64,000 nt of DNA from Alphaproteobacteria bacterium HGW-Alphaproteobacteria-4 (GTDB lineage Bacteria; Pseudomonadota; Alphaproteobacteria; Rhodobacterales; Rhodobacteraceae). Both the position numbers and the translations under genes were made by a program. Positions 9,320 through 18,448 of this stretch are shown one piece after another. The notes beneath the pieces were generated by a model. It was not told where the DNA came from, searched no databases, and was given only the letters and a program-made list of their open reading frames with translations. The first letter of the stretch is position 1, and the number at the start of each line of letters is the position of its first letter. Location of the stretch: assembly GCA_002842855.1 (NCBI GenBank), contig PHEE01000004.1, positions 62,001 to 126,000 of the forward strand. Reading direction: 5' to 3'.

Positions 9320-9397
9320 GGGGCAAGCCTGCACGCGAAAGGAAAGTGTTGCCCCCCTCTAGCCCCTAAGCGCGGGCATTGAAAGCCGCGCGCCCGG

Positions 9398-9610
9398 CTA
9401 TTTGCCCAACCGCCGCCCGATCCGCACCGCCTGGCGCGCACGCTTGGCCGCCACCCGCGCCGCTCGCGCCTGTTCGCGCTCTTCGGGGGTCATTTCGGCC
9501 TCGGGTTTGCCGCGCCGCGCCGCCACGTCAATGCCTTTGTTGACGCCAAGGTTGATCATGCGGCGCGTGAACATGCGTATCACCATGTTCAAGATTTGCT
9601 CAGCTCGCAT
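9398..9610 (-). CDS. small basic conserved hypothetical protein
   Basis: A 70-residue protein: an amphipathic N-terminus (MRAEQILNMVIRMFTRRMI), then a charged region rich in Glu, Arg and Ala, ending in a strongly basic tail with repeated Arg-Ala-Lys-Arg. The start ATG at 9610 lies inside the end of scpB (11-base overlap), so it is likely translated by coupling as the tail gene of the nagZ-scpA-scpB operon. The basic tail suggests nucleic-acid or membrane-surface contact, but that is inference. I do not recognise a named family; similar short genes occur at this place in Rhodobacterales. Confidence 0.7.
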   Translation of the reverse strand: MRAEQILNMVIRMFTRRMINLGVNKGIDVAARRGKPEAEMTPEEREQARAARVAAKRARQAVRIGRRLGK

Positions 9611-10247
9611 CGGCGTCCTCCCCAAACATCTCGCTCTGGCCCAGGTCGTCACCCGGCTCATCCTCGCCCGGCCCTTCAGCGTCGGGCGCCGGGCGGCTTT
9701 CCAGAAGTCCCGCCGCACGCAACTCCTTCAGCCCCGGCAGGTCACGCGCGCTTTCCAACCCGAAATGGTCAAGAAACGCCTGTGTGACGACAAAGGTCAC
9801 TGGGCGCCCCGGCGTCATCCGGCGGCGGCCAAAGCGCACCCAGTCAAGTTCCAGCAACTGTTCCACCGTGCCCCGGCTGACCGCAACACCGCGAATTTCC
9901 TCAATCTCGGCGCGGGTGACGGGCTGGTGATACGCGATGATCGCCAGCGTTTCGGTGGCGGCGCGGCTAAGCTTGCGGGTCTCGGTTGTCTCGCGTTGCA
10001 ACAAGAAGCCCAGATCCGGCGCAGTGCGAAAGGCCCAGGCCGCACCCACCTGCATCAGCACAACCCCGCGCCCCTCATAGCGCCGCCTGAGGCCCGCAAG
10101 TGCGGCAGGCGCATCGCAGCCTTCGGGCATGCGCGCGGCAAGCTCGGCCAGCGGCACCGGCGCGGCAGCGGCAAACAGCATCGCTTCGAGCATCCGTTCC
10201 TGCTCGGCCAAAGGCGGGGCGGCAAAGAGCGTGGGGGTGTCGGTCAT
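9600..10247 (-). CDS. scpB: segregation and condensation protein B
   Basis: A 215-residue kleisin-partner protein of the SMC-ScpAB condensin. Two winged-helix domains are expected; seen are the first in residues 10-80 and the second containing ETLAIIAYHQPVTRAEIEEI, the most conserved ScpB stretch, followed by RGVAVSRGTVEQLLEL. The C-terminal tail is acidic and low complexity (GPGEDEPGDD), typical of alphaproteobacterial ScpB. Its ATG overlaps the scpA stop by four bases. Works with ScpA on Smc in chromosome segregation. Confidence 0.94.
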   Translation of the reverse strand: MTDTPTLFAAPPLAEQERMLEAMLFAAAAPVPLAELAARMPEGCDAPAALAGLRRRYEGRGVVLMQVGAAWAFRTAPDLGFLLQRETTETRKLSRAATETLAIIAYHQPVTRAEIEEIRGVAVSRGTVEQLLELDWVRFGRRRMTPGRPVTFVVTQAFLDHFGLESARDLPGLKELRAAGLLESRPAPDAEGPGEDEPGDDLGQSEMFGEDADAS

Positions 10248-11026
10248 TGTCTGCGCCTGATCGAAAGGGGGGCAAAGGTTTCAGACTGGCGCAGCTCGCA
10301 CTGGCCCTGCCGCGCCAGTTCCAGCACCGCCGCAAAGGTGGCGGCGGTGGCCGAGCGGCGGCGCGCACTATCGCCGCCCCAACCCTCGGGCAGAAAACTG
10401 GCCAGATCGGTCCATTCGCCCGCAAAGCCGATCATTCCGCGCATCCGGTCCAATGCCTGCTCCATAGTCCAGATGTTCTGACGATCAAATGCGAAGGGGC
10501 GAAACTCGTCGCGGGTGCGCAAGCGGGCATAGGCCTGCATCAGGTCCAGAAGTGTTGCGCTATAGCGCACCCGGCGGATCAGCGCCGGGCCCTCGACCGC
10601 GCCGCGCGCAAAGAAATCCTGCCCCAGCCGAGCCCGCGCCATCAGCCGCGCCGCCGCCTCGCGCATCGCCGCCAGCCGTTCGAGCTGAAACGCCAGATGC
10701 GCCGCCATATCCTCGGCACTGGGTCCGGCGTCGGACGGGTCGGGCGGCAGCAGCAACCGCGATTTGAGAAACGCCAACCAAGCCGCCATCACCAGATAAT
10801 CCGCCGCAAGCTCAATGCGCAGCGCCTTGGCCTGATCGACAAAGGTCAGGTATTGCTCGGCCAGCGCCAATACCGAAATCCGGCGCAGATCGACCTTCTG
10901 GCTGCGCGACAGGGCCAGCAGCAGATCGAGCGGCCCCTCAAAGCCATCGACATCGACAATCAGCGCCTCGGCAGCAAGCCGGTCGGCGACGGTCGGGGGG
11001 GTGGCCTCAAAACTGGTGTCATGCAT
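10244..11026 (-). CDS. scpA: segregation and condensation protein A (kleisin)
   Basis: A protein of 260 residues, the kleisin subunit of the bacterial SMC complex. The diagnostic N-terminal motif FEGPLDLLLALSRSQKVDL is present, followed by ADYLVMAAWLAFLKSRLLLP. The C-terminal winged helix that binds the Smc head is the region AATFAAVLELARQGQCELRQ. The ATG at 11026 overlaps the nagZ stop by eight bases and is chosen because upstream residues do not resemble the family. Gene order nagZ-scpA-scpB is a conserved alphaproteobacterial arrangement. Confidence 0.94.
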   Translation of the reverse strand: MHDTSFEATPPTVADRLAAEALIVDVDGFEGPLDLLLALSRSQKVDLRRISVLALAEQYLTFVDQAKALRIELAADYLVMAAWLAFLKSRLLLPPDPSDAGPSAEDMAAHLAFQLERLAAMREAAARLMARARLGQDFFARGAVEGPALIRRVRYSATLLDLMQAYARLRTRDEFRPFAFDRQNIWTMEQALDRMRGMIGFAGEWTDLASFLPEGWGGDSARRRSATAATFAAVLELARQGQCELRQSETFAPLSIRRRQ

Positions 11027-12014
11027 CGGGCGGGCCTTGCAACAATGCCTCAAGTTCCGCCGCAAGGGCGCGGCTGTCAATGGGCTCGGGCGGGCGGCGG
11101 CGGGCAAGCGCCGCCGCGGCGCGGGCGACGGCCGCGGGCGCAAGCGGACCGGCGGCGGCAACCACTGCCTCCATCTCGTCGCGCCTGCCGTTGCAGTGCA
11201 GCACCACGTCGCACCCCGCCGCAATCGCCCCGGCACTTCGCGCCGCCACGCTGCCCGCCAGCGCCTGCATCGAAATGTCGTCGGTCATCAGCAGGCCATG
11301 AAAGCCGATCTCGGCGCGGATCAACCCGATAATGCGCGCCGAAAGCGTGGCCGGGGCGGTATCAAGCGCGGGGTAGTGCAGATGAGCCGTCATCGCCATC
11401 GGCAGCCCCGCCAACGCACGGAAAGGGGCGAAATCGGTCGCCGCAAGCGCATCGGCGCTGGCCCGCACCACCGGCAGCGCAAGGTGGCTGTCGGCCTCGG
11501 CGCGACCATGGCCGGGCAGATGCTTGAGCACCGGCAGCACGCCCCCTGCCAAAAGCCCATCGGCAGCGGCGGCGGCATTTGCGGCAACCTCAGCCGCCGT
11601 AAGACCGAGGCAGCGCGGGCGCAAAAACGGGTGCGTGCGCGGCCCCGCAATGTCGGCCACCGGGGCGCAGTTTGCATCAATACCAAGCGCCGCAAGCTCG
11701 GCCGCCATCAGCCGATAGCGCAGCCAGAAGGCGCGCGGCCCCGCCCGTGCGGCCAGATCAAGAGGGTCACACCACGCGCGCCAATGCGGCGGGCGCAGCC
11801 GCACCACCTGCCCGCCTTCCTGATCTATCAGCACGGGTGCCTCGCGCCCCACACAGCCGCGCAGGTCCGCCACCAGCCGCGCCAGCTGCCAGGGATCGGC
11901 CACGTTGCGGGTGAACAGAATGAAGCCCCAAGGGTCGGCGGCGCGAAAGAACGCCGCCTCGTCCGCCCCCAGCTTTGAACCGGCGCAGCCAAGGATGGCC
12001 GCGGCTGGCATCAA
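11019..12014 (-). CDS. nagZ: beta-N-acetylhexosaminidase
   Basis: A 331-residue GH3 enzyme that removes GlcNAc from anhydro-muropeptides in cell-wall recycling. The NagZ loop carrying the acid/base His-Asp is KHLPGHGRAEADSH, and the nucleophile Asp is in MTDDISMQAL. IDQEGGQVVRL is the N-terminal GH3 signature. No signal peptide, agreeing with a cytoplasmic enzyme. It starts at tandem ATG codons (12014 or 12011), overlapping the stop of the upstream SPOR-domain gene, so cell-wall binding and recycling functions are cotranscribed. Confidence 0.94.
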   Translation of the reverse strand: MMPAAAILGCAGSKLGADEAAFFRAADPWGFILFTRNVADPWQLARLVADLRGCVGREAPVLIDQEGGQVVRLRPPHWRAWCDPLDLAARAGPRAFWLRYRLMAAELAALGIDANCAPVADIAGPRTHPFLRPRCLGLTAAEVAANAAAAADGLLAGGVLPVLKHLPGHGRAEADSHLALPVVRASADALAATDFAPFRALAGLPMAMTAHLHYPALDTAPATLSARIIGLIRAEIGFHGLLMTDDISMQALAGSVAARSAGAIAAGCDVVLHCNGRRDEMEAVVAAAGPLAPAAVARAAAALARRRPPEPIDSRALAAELEALLQGPPDA

Positions 12015-13000
12015 AATACCTGAGCGGGAATGCAGTTCGTCTGTTCCGCCTCAAGCGCGGTGCAGAACCGGCGCGCATCGTCGGCGCCCTCAAACCCCGC
12101 CACGCGCAGCCGATAGAACACCCGCCCGCCGCTCTCGGCGCTTTGGATCACCCGCTGCTTGCCCGCAATCAGCGTCTCGAACCGCGCCGCGACGCGGTTC
12201 CACTCGGCACGCGCAAGCTCGGCGCTGTCAAAAGCACCCAACTGCACCAGCCGCATGCCCGGCACCAGTGCCTCGGGCGCAAGGTCAAGCGGCGGCGTCG
12301 CCGAGGCCTGCATGATCCGCGCCGGGCGCAGTACGGGCCGGGGCGAGCGCACCACCCCGGGCACCGAGGCCGGAATCAGATCGGCGCGCGCGGTGGCACC
12401 AATGGCGGTGCTGGCAGCCAGCGGCCCCGCATGCGCCACCGGCGTCAGCGCCGCGCTGTAAGCCATCGCCTCGGCAAGTGCCAGAATCACCGCATCCGGC
12501 TCTTCGCCAGGCGCCACCATATCTTCGGGCACCAACGCGGCCAGGTCTGCGCGCGGCACCGGGGCGGGTGCGGCCTGCGGCTCGGCCGCCAGCGCGACCA
12601 ACGCCACCGGCGGCAACGGCGCCAGCGCCGCCATCGGCGCATCGCCCGGATCCAGCTCGATCGGGCGCGGCGCCAGCGTCACCTGATCGGGGGTCGCCCG
12701 CGCAGTACCGCCCGCCGCCACCGCCGTGACCGATAGCCCGCCATGGCGCGCCAACTCGCCGCCGGGGTCGGCAGGCGCCACGCGTGCCGGGCCATCGAGC
12801 GCGCGGATCACCGGAACCCCCGCCACATCGCGCACCGCCAGCCTGTAGCCCCAAACCGCCAGCCCGCCGACCAGCGTCAGCGACACCAGCACCGCCATGG
12901 TGTTGAAAAAACCTGCAACCAGCGCAGCCGAAGTCAGCGCCTCGGGCGCATCCGTGCCAAAGCCCGCATTACCGCCATCGCGGAGGGGAACGCTCGCCAT
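12011..13000 (-). CDS. SPOR-domain membrane protein
   Basis: A protein of 329 residues with one membrane span near residues 29-52 (VAGFFNTMAVLVSLTLVGGL), a long Ala/Pro-rich periplasmic linker, and a C-terminal SPOR domain beginning at VPGMRLVQLGAFDSAELA and ending with FYRLRVAGFEGADDARRFC. SPOR domains bind glycan strands stripped of stem peptides at the division septum. The ATG at 13000 has GAGGCAG upstream. It directly precedes nagZ in the same operon. Topology (cytoplasmic N-terminus) is inferred. Confidence 0.88.
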   Translation of the reverse strand: MASVPLRDGGNAGFGTDAPEALTSAALVAGFFNTMAVLVSLTLVGGLAVWGYRLAVRDVAGVPVIRALDGPARVAPADPGGELARHGGLSVTAVAAGGTARATPDQVTLAPRPIELDPGDAPMAALAPLPPVALVALAAEPQAAPAPVPRADLAALVPEDMVAPGEEPDAVILALAEAMAYSAALTPVAHAGPLAASTAIGATARADLIPASVPGVVRSPRPVLRPARIMQASATPPLDLAPEALVPGMRLVQLGAFDSAELARAEWNRVAARFETLIAGKQRVIQSAESGGRVFYRLRVAGFEGADDARRFCTALEAEQTNCIPAQVF

Positions 13001-13084
13001 GTCTGCCTCGCCGCCGGTTTTCCGGCTTGCTTTATTTGCGCCGGGGTCCCCGGCCTGCCTCAATCCCCGCCGCGAGCGCCGCCT

Positions 13085-14827
13085 TCAGCGCATTTCCTCG
13101 GCAGGGGTTACGCCAAGAATAGCAAGACCTGCGGAAATAACAACGCCCGCGGCCCGCGCAAGGGCGATTTTCGCCTGCGACGTTGCTGCATCATCCTGCA
13201 AAAAGCGCAAACTGGGCTCGTCATTGCCCCGGTTCCAAAGACTGTGCAGGTCGGACGCGAGGTCATAGAGGTAGAACGCGATCCGGTGCGGCTCGTGCCC
13301 CTTGGCAGCAATCTCGACCAGCCGCGGCCATTCGGCAATGCGCCGCGCCATCGCCAGTTCGGCCTCATGCGTCAGCCCGCCAAGCCCGGCCCCGGCAAGG
13401 GCGGCATCGGAAACATCAATCCCCGCCTCAACCGCCTTGCGCAGAACCGAGCGCACCCGGGCATGCGCGTATTGCACATAGAACACCGGGTTATCTTTCG
13501 ACTGCTCCAGAACACGCGCGAAATCGAAATCGAGCGCCGCGTCGTTCTTGCGTGTCAGCATCACGAAACGGGTGACATCGGCCCCCGCCTGCTCGACCAC
13601 ATCGCGCAGGGTCACGAATGTGCCCGCGCGCTTGCTCATCTTGAACGGCTCGCCGTTCTTCCAGAGCTTCACCAACTGGATCAGCTTGATGTCGAGCGGC
13701 ACCCGCCCGCCAGAAAGCGCCGAAACCGCCGCCTTCATGCGCTTGACATAGCCGCCATGGTCGGCGCCAAGCACGTCGATCAACTGGTCAAAGCCGCGCA
13801 GGATCTTGTCGTAATGGTAGGCGATATCGGGGGCAAAATAGGTCCAGGAACCGTCCGACTTCTGCACCGGACGGTCCTGATCGTCGCCATGCGCGGTCGA
13901 GCGGAACAACGTCTGCACCCGCGGCTCCCAATCTTCCGGGGTCTTGCCCTTCGGCGGTTCCAGCGTGCCCTCGTAAATCAGCCCCTGCGCGCGCAAGGCA
14001 GAAATGGCAGCCTCGATCTTGCCGGTGCCGTAAAGCGCCTTTTCCGACGAGAACACATCCATATGCACGTTGAGCAGAGCCAGATCGGCGCGAATCATCG
14101 CCATCATCGCCTCGGTGGCGAATTCGCGCAGATCGGCCAGCCAGATCGCCTCGGGCTGGTCAAGCAGGCTGGTGCCATATCTGGCCTTCAACGCCTCACC
14201 GACCGGAATCAGGTAATCGCCAGGGTAAAGCCCCTCGCGGATTTCCGGCGAAAGGCCATTGGCCTCGCGGTACCGCTCATAGGCCGAGCGCGCCAGCACA
14301 TCGACCTGCGCGCCACCATCGTTGATGTAGTATTCGCGCGTGACCGCATAGCCCGCAAAATCGAGCAACGCCGCCAAAGCATCGCCAAAGACCGCGCCGC
14401 GCACATGGCCCACATGCATCGGCCCGGTCGGGTTGGCCGACACGAATTCGACATTGACCCGCGCCCCGGCGCCAAGCTCTGAACGGCCATAGTCGGGCCC
14501 CTCGGCCAGCGCCGCCTTGACCACGCCCTGCCAGACCCCCGGTGCCAGCCGCAGGTTCAGGAAACCCGGCCCCGCAACCTCGGCCAGCGCGATGCGCCCG
14601 TCGCGCCGAAGCCGCGCCGCCAGATCATCGGCCAACACGCGCGGGTTCACCCCGGCGGGCTTGGCCAGCACCATCGCCGCATTGGTCGCCATGTCGCCAT
14701 GCGCCGGATCGCGCGGCGGCTCAACCGCCACCGCATCAAACGCCAGCCCGGCGGGCAGCGCCCCCGCCTTCTGCATCTCTTCCAGCGCCGCAATGACAGC
14801 AATGCGGATATCGGCAAAAAGGTTCAT
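13085..14827 (-). CDS. argS: arginyl-tRNA synthetase
   Basis: A 580-residue class I aminoacyl-tRNA synthetase charging tRNA-Arg. The HIGH-type motif is in [20 protein letters not shown] around residue 130, and the KMSKS-like loop is [10 protein letters not shown]. The Arg-specific N-terminal Add1 domain and the C-terminal anticodon-binding DALR domain ([15 protein letters not shown] onward) are both present. ATG 14827 is preceded by GAAGGGG. It stands at the head of the block argS-SPOR-nagZ-scpA-scpB; 84 bases separate it from the SPOR gene. Confidence 0.96.
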   Translation of the reverse strand: MNLFADIRIAVIAALEEMQKAGALPAGLAFDAVAVEPPRDPAHGDMATNAAMVLAKPAGVNPRVLADDLAARLRRDGRIALAEVAGPGFLNLRLAPGVWQGVVKAALAEGPDYGRSELGAGARVNVEFVSANPTGPMHVGHVRGAVFGDALAALLDFAGYAVTREYYINDGGAQVDVLARSAYERYREANGLSPEIREGLYPGDYLIPVGEALKARYGTSLLDQPEAIWLADLREFATEAMMAMIRADLALLNVHMDVFSSEKALYGTGKIEAAISALRAQGLIYEGTLEPPKGKTPEDWEPRVQTLFRSTAHGDDQDRPVQKSDGSWTYFAPDIAYHYDKILRGFDQLIDVLGADHGGYVKRMKAAVSALSGGRVPLDIKLIQLVKLWKNGEPFKMSKRAGTFVTLRDVVEQAGADVTRFVMLTRKNDAALDFDFARVLEQSKDNPVFYVQYAHARVRSVLRKAVEAGIDVSDAALAGAGLGGLTHEAELAMARRIAEWPRLVEIAAKGHEPHRIAFYLYDLASDLHSLWNRGNDEPSLRFLQDDAATSQAKIALARAAGVVISAGLAILGVTPAEEMR

Positions 14828-14902
14828 CTTGCATCCCCTTCGTTGGCCACGGTCCTGCCAGAGCGCCCGCGCGGCGTCAATGCCAAGCCCCAAAGAGCGG
14901 GG

Positions 14903-14989
14903 GCCAGCCCCCGCACCCCCGGGATATTTTGACCAAGGCAACACCGACACCGTGCTTGCCTTGGGTCAAATATCCCGGGGTGCGGGGCA
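14903..14989. repeat. dispersed intergenic palindrome, full copy 1
   Basis: Left arm 14903-14940 and right arm 14957-14989 are near-perfect inverted copies around a loop of about 16 bases. The arm ends are GGGATATTTTGACCAAGGCA and TGCCTTGGGTCAAATATCCC, flanked by C-rich and G-rich extensions that also pair. The same AAATATCCC/CCTTGG core recurs at 42034-42084 and, as one arm only, at 50405-50434. I read this as a REP-like palindromic element of the lineage. It could form a strong RNA hairpin from either promoter. Confidence 0.75.
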
Positions 14990-15014
14990 GCGCCCCGCCT
15001 GCGCGGCAGCGCAA

Positions 15015-15041
15015 TTGACCTTTGGCGGCTTTTGCTCTAGG
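15015..15041 (+). promoter_or_regulatory. possible sigma-70 promoter for the helicase
   Basis: TTGACC at 15015-15020 is a good -35 box; the best -10 is TCTAGG at 15036-15041 with a short 15-base spacer, or TAGGCC two bases later. This would give a leader of roughly 85 bases before the ATG at 15134. The -10 is weak, so this is a candidate only. Confidence 0.35.
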
Positions 15042-15133
15042 CCACTGGGGCCGCAACCGGCGGCACCCCCGGGACGCCCGGATTTTGCGTCCCCCTTCAC
15101 CCTTGCGGTCCGATACCGCATTCAAGGACGCTG

Positions 15134-16705
15134 ATGACCAAGTTTTCCGACCTGAAGCTGGACCCTGTGGTCCTTTCCGCCATTGCCGATGCCGGCTATG
15201 AAACCCCCACCCCGATCCAGGCCGGTGCGATTCCGCATGCGCTTGAGGGCCGCGACGTGCTGGGCATCGCCCAGACCGGGACCGGCAAGACCGCGAGTTT
15301 CGTGCTGCCGATGATCACGCTTCTGGGCCGTGGCCGGGCACGGGCGCGGATGCCGCGCAGCCTTGTGCTTTGCCCGACCCGCGAACTGGCGGCGCAGGTG
15401 GCCGAGAACTTTGACACCTACGCCAAATATACCAAGCTGACCAAGGCGCTGCTGATCGGCGGCGTGTCGTTTGGCGAGCAGGACAAGCTGATTGACCGTG
15501 GCGTTGACGTGCTGATCGCCACCCCCGGCCGCCTGCTCGACCATTTCGAGCGCGGCAAGCTGTTGCTTACCGGCGTGTCGATCATGGTGGTGGACGAGGC
15601 CGATCGCATGCTCGACATGGGCTTCATTCCCGATATCGAGCGGATCTTCCAGCTGACCCCGGCGGCAACGCGCCAGACCCTGTTCTTTTCGGCCACGATG
15701 GCGCCCGAGATCGAGCGTATCACCAAAGCATTCCTGAAAAACCCGGCGCGCATCGAAGTGGCGCGCCAGGCCACCGCATCGGAAACCATCGAGCAGCGGC
15801 TTTATTCGATCCAGCCGACCCGGCGCGACCAGTCTGCCAAGCAAAAACGCGAGGTGCTGCGCGCGCTGATCCAGTCGGAAGGCGCGGATTGCACCAACGC
15901 CATCATCTTTTGCAATCGCAAGACCGAGGTCGATGTGCTGGCCAAGTCGCTGAAAGCGCATGGCTTCAATGCCTCGCCCATTCACGGCGACCTTGACCAG
16001 AGCCAGCGCACCCGCACGCTTGATGGATTCCGCGATGGCACCATCCAGTTCCTGATCGCCTCCGATGTGGCGGCGCGCGGGCTCGACATTCCGGCGGTGA
16101 GCCACGTCTTCAACTTCGATGTGCCAAGCCACGCCGAGGATTACATTCACCGGATCGGCCGCACCGGCCGCGCCGGGCTGAAGGGCAAGGCCTTCACCAT
16201 TGCCACCCCCGCCGACGAAAAATACCTTGGCGCGATCACCGGCCTCCTCAAGATGCCGATCCCGGTGGGCACGCTGCCCGAAGGCTTTGGTTTTTCCGAG
16301 GCCTCGCAGCAACCGCCGCGCGAACGCGACGAAAAGCCAAGCCGTGGCGCGCCGTCGCGCAGCCGCGGCGGGGCATCGCGCAGCCGCGGCGGCGAACGAC
16401 CGGCCCCCAAGCCGCTGCCCGAACCGATCGAAACCGCCGAACCCTCATCGGCGGTGGTCGATGTGCCCGAGGCCCCTGCCCCGCGCGCGCCGCGCCCCGA
16501 TCACACCGCGCGCACAGAACCGCGCACAGAGAAGCGCACAGAGCCGCGCAACGCCCCCCGCCCAGAACGCGAGCGGCGTGAAAGCGGCGGCACGGTGCGC
16601 GGCATGGGCGACCATGTTCCTGATTTCATTCTGCGCAGCTTCCGCACGGCGGCACAGGCCGCCAAGGATGGCGAACCCGAGCCCGACGAGGGCAGCGACG
16701 CCTGA
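15134..16705 (+). CDS. DEAD-box ATP-dependent RNA helicase (RhlE-like)
   Basis: A 523-residue helicase with all core motifs: Q-motif region YETPTPIQAGAIP, motif I AQTGTGKT, motif II VDEADRMLD (DEAD), motif III FSATM, and motif VI HRIGRTGRAG. The helicase core ends near residue 370; the remaining 150 residues are basic and low complexity with SRSRGGASRSRGG repeats and many Arg-Thr-Glu units, a likely RNA-binding tail. Such enzymes assist ribosome assembly or RNA decay. It faces rnj across a shared terminator, so two RNA-metabolism genes converge here. RhlE is the closest type by tail and length, not certain. Confidence 0.93.
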   Translation: MTKFSDLKLDPVVLSAIADAGYETPTPIQAGAIPHALEGRDVLGIAQTGTGKTASFVLPMITLLGRGRARARMPRSLVLCPTRELAAQVAENFDTYAKYTKLTKALLIGGVSFGEQDKLIDRGVDVLIATPGRLLDHFERGKLLLTGVSIMVVDEADRMLDMGFIPDIERIFQLTPAATRQTLFFSATMAPEIERITKAFLKNPARIEVARQATASETIEQRLYSIQPTRRDQSAKQKREVLRALIQSEGADCTNAIIFCNRKTEVDVLAKSLKAHGFNASPIHGDLDQSQRTRTLDGFRDGTIQFLIASDVAARGLDIPAVSHVFNFDVPSHAEDYIHRIGRTGRAGLKGKAFTIATPADEKYLGAITGLLKMPIPVGTLPEGFGFSEASQQPPRERDEKPSRGAPSRSRGGASRSRGGERPAPKPLPEPIETAEPSSAVVDVPEAPAPRAPRPDHTARTEPRTEKRTEPRNAPRPERERRESGGTVRGMGDHVPDFILRSFRTAAQAAKDGEPEPDEGSDA

Positions 16706-16722
16706 CCCAAAACCCGGCATAC

Positions 16723-16755
16723 AAAGCGCCCGCCCCGAAAGGAGCGGGCGCTTTT
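16723..16755. terminator. bidirectional Rho-independent terminator
   Basis: Between the convergent helicase and rnj stops lies a 14-base stem with one G.T-type mismatch, AAAGCGCCCGCCCC at 16723-16736 and GGAGCGGGCGCTTT at 16741-16754, loop GAAA. It is followed by T residues on the plus strand and has A residues on the other side, so it can stop transcription from both directions. Confidence 0.85.
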
Positions 16756-16768
16756 GTCTGGCGCCGCC

Positions 16769-18448
16769 TCAGTCGGCCAGCAGGCGGCTGACAACCAGCG
16801 TGACTTCGGGTTTCTTGCCGATCTCTTCCATCGTCACCTGCCGCACGATACGGCGGATGGCATCATCCATCTTGTCGTCCGACGCGATCACCTTGGCATC
16901 GGCGCGTTCGAGAAACTCGGCCAGTTCCGCCTCGATCTGCGCATCGAGCGCTGCCCCCGATCGGCCATGCGGTGCGAGGCCCATCAGTTCCACCCAGGCA
17001 TCGCCCAGTGGCAGGTCGTCTTCGTCCACAATCACCGTCACCAGCACATGCCCGCCAAGCGCCATGCGAATCCGGTCGCGCACCACGCCATCCATCGCGC
17101 CGATCAGCACCGAACCGTCAAGGTAACTGCGCCCGGCCTCGATGAATTCGACCACTTGCGGGAAATCGCCGGTCAGATCGACCATGGTGCCGTTGGTCGC
17201 CACCTCGGCGGCAATTCCCTTGGCGGTGGCGATCTTGGCATGCTCGCGCATGTGCCGGTGTTCGCCGTGCATCGGAATCAGGATCGACGGGCGCAGAAGG
17301 TCGTGCACCGCTTCCAGATCGGGGCGGTTGGCGTGGCCCGAAACGTGGTAGAGCCCGCCGTGATCGTCAAACACCTCGACACCCATCTCGCTATAGGCGT
17401 TCATGATGCGGATCACGCCGCGCTCGTTGCCCGGAATGGTCTTGGACGAAAACAGGAAGCTGTCGCCCTCTTTCATCTCCAGCCCAAGGTATTTGCCGCG
17501 CGAAAGCTGGGCGCTTGCCGCCCGCCGTTCGCCCTGGCTGCCGGTGACGATCAGCAGCAGCCGCTTGCGCGAAACCTTCTGCGCCTCTTCCGGCGACAGT
17601 ATGGTGGGAAAATCGGCAAGCACCCCGGTTTCGACCGCCGCCGTCACCATCCGCTTCATCGCCCGGCCCAGCAGGCACACCTGCCGCCCGGCGGCAACAC
17701 CGGCTTCGGCCAGCGTTTTCAGCCGCGCCACGTTCGAGGCGAAGGTGGTGGCGACCACCATGCCCGTCTGCTTGGAAATGAACTCGGACAGCGGCACCGC
17801 CAGCGTCGCCTCGGACCGCCCCGGAAGCGGGCTGAATACGTTGGTCGAATCGCAGACCAGCACCTTGACGCCCGCGCCTTCGCCCGCGATATCGTGCCAG
17901 ACCAACGGGTCGAACGCCTCGCCCACGATCGGGTTGCCATCAAGCTTGAAATCGCCGGTATGCACGATCCGCCCGGCGGGCGTGTCGATCACCAGCGCCG
18001 AGCTTTCGGGGATCGAGTGGCTGACCGGCACGAATTGCACGCTAAATGGCCCCGCCGTCACCACTTCGGGGCGCGGCGCGTGAATGTGCAGCACCTCTTT
18101 GGGCAGCCCCGCCTCTTCAAACTTCAGTTCGGCCAGCCGCCCGGTGAACTTGCGCAGATGCACCGGCGCCTTTAGCCGCGACCACAGGTGCGGCAGCGCG
18201 CCAAGGTGGTCTTCGTGCCCGTGGGTGATGAAAATCGCCTCGATCCGGTCCGCGTTCGCCTCAAGCCAGCCGATATCGGCCATGATCAGGTCAACGCCGG
18301 GCGATGTGTCCATATCGGGAAACGTCACCCCCAGATCGACCACGATCAGCCGCTCGGCGCCCTCGGGACCATAGCCGTAAACATAGGCGTTCATCCCGAT
18401 TTCGCCTGCACCGCCAAGCGGAAGGTAGATCAGCCGGTTTTTCTTCAT
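16769..18448 (-). CDS. rnj: ribonuclease J
   Basis: A 559-residue metallo-beta-lactamase-fold ribonuclease with 5'-3' exonuclease and endonuclease activity, replacing much of RNase E/RNase II function in many alphaproteobacteria. Metal ligands are in THGHEDHLGALPHL (residues 75-88), HTGDFKLD and HVSGHAN; the beta-CASP insertion lies between. The C-terminal domain is present (length matches). Its ATG overlaps the coaX stop by four bases, making it the last gene of the nuo-birA-coaX-rnj run. Confidence 0.94.
   Translation of the reverse strand: MKKNRLIYLPLGGAGEIGMNAYVYGYGPEGAERLIVVDLGVTFPDMDTSPGVDLIMADIGWLEANADRIEAIFITHGHEDHLGALPHLWSRLKAPVHLRKFTGRLAELKFEEAGLPKEVLHIHAPRPEVVTAGPFSVQFVPVSHSIPESSALVIDTPAGRIVHTGDFKLDGNPIVGEAFDPLVWHDIAGEGAGVKVLVCDSTNVFSPLPGRSEATLAVPLSEFISKQTGMVVATTFASNVARLKTLAEAGVAAGRQVCLLGRAMKRMVTAAVETGVLADFPTILSPEEAQKVSRKRLLLIVTGSQGERRAASAQLSRGKYLGLEMKEGDSFLFSSKTIPGNERGVIRIMNAYSEMGVEVFDDHGGLYHVSGHANRPDLEAVHDLLRPSILIPMHGEHRHMREHAKIATAKGIAAEVATNGTMVDLTGDFPQVVEFIEAGRSYLDGSVLIGAMDGVVRDRIRMALGGHVLVTVIVDEDDLPLGDAWVELMGLAPHGRSGAALDAQIEAELAEFLERADAKVIASDDKMDDAIRRIVRQVTMEEIGKKPEVTLVVSRLLAD

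Larger units (their letters stand above)
14828..15133. other. divergent intergenic region, argS / DEAD-box helicase
   Basis: About 306 bases without a gene. From the argS side it holds the argS leader, then a long inverted repeat (14903-14989, listed separately), then a GC-rich stretch with a possible promoter toward the helicase (15015-15041). I see no small reading frame with a ribosome-binding site and no tRNA-like fold. Confidence 0.7.
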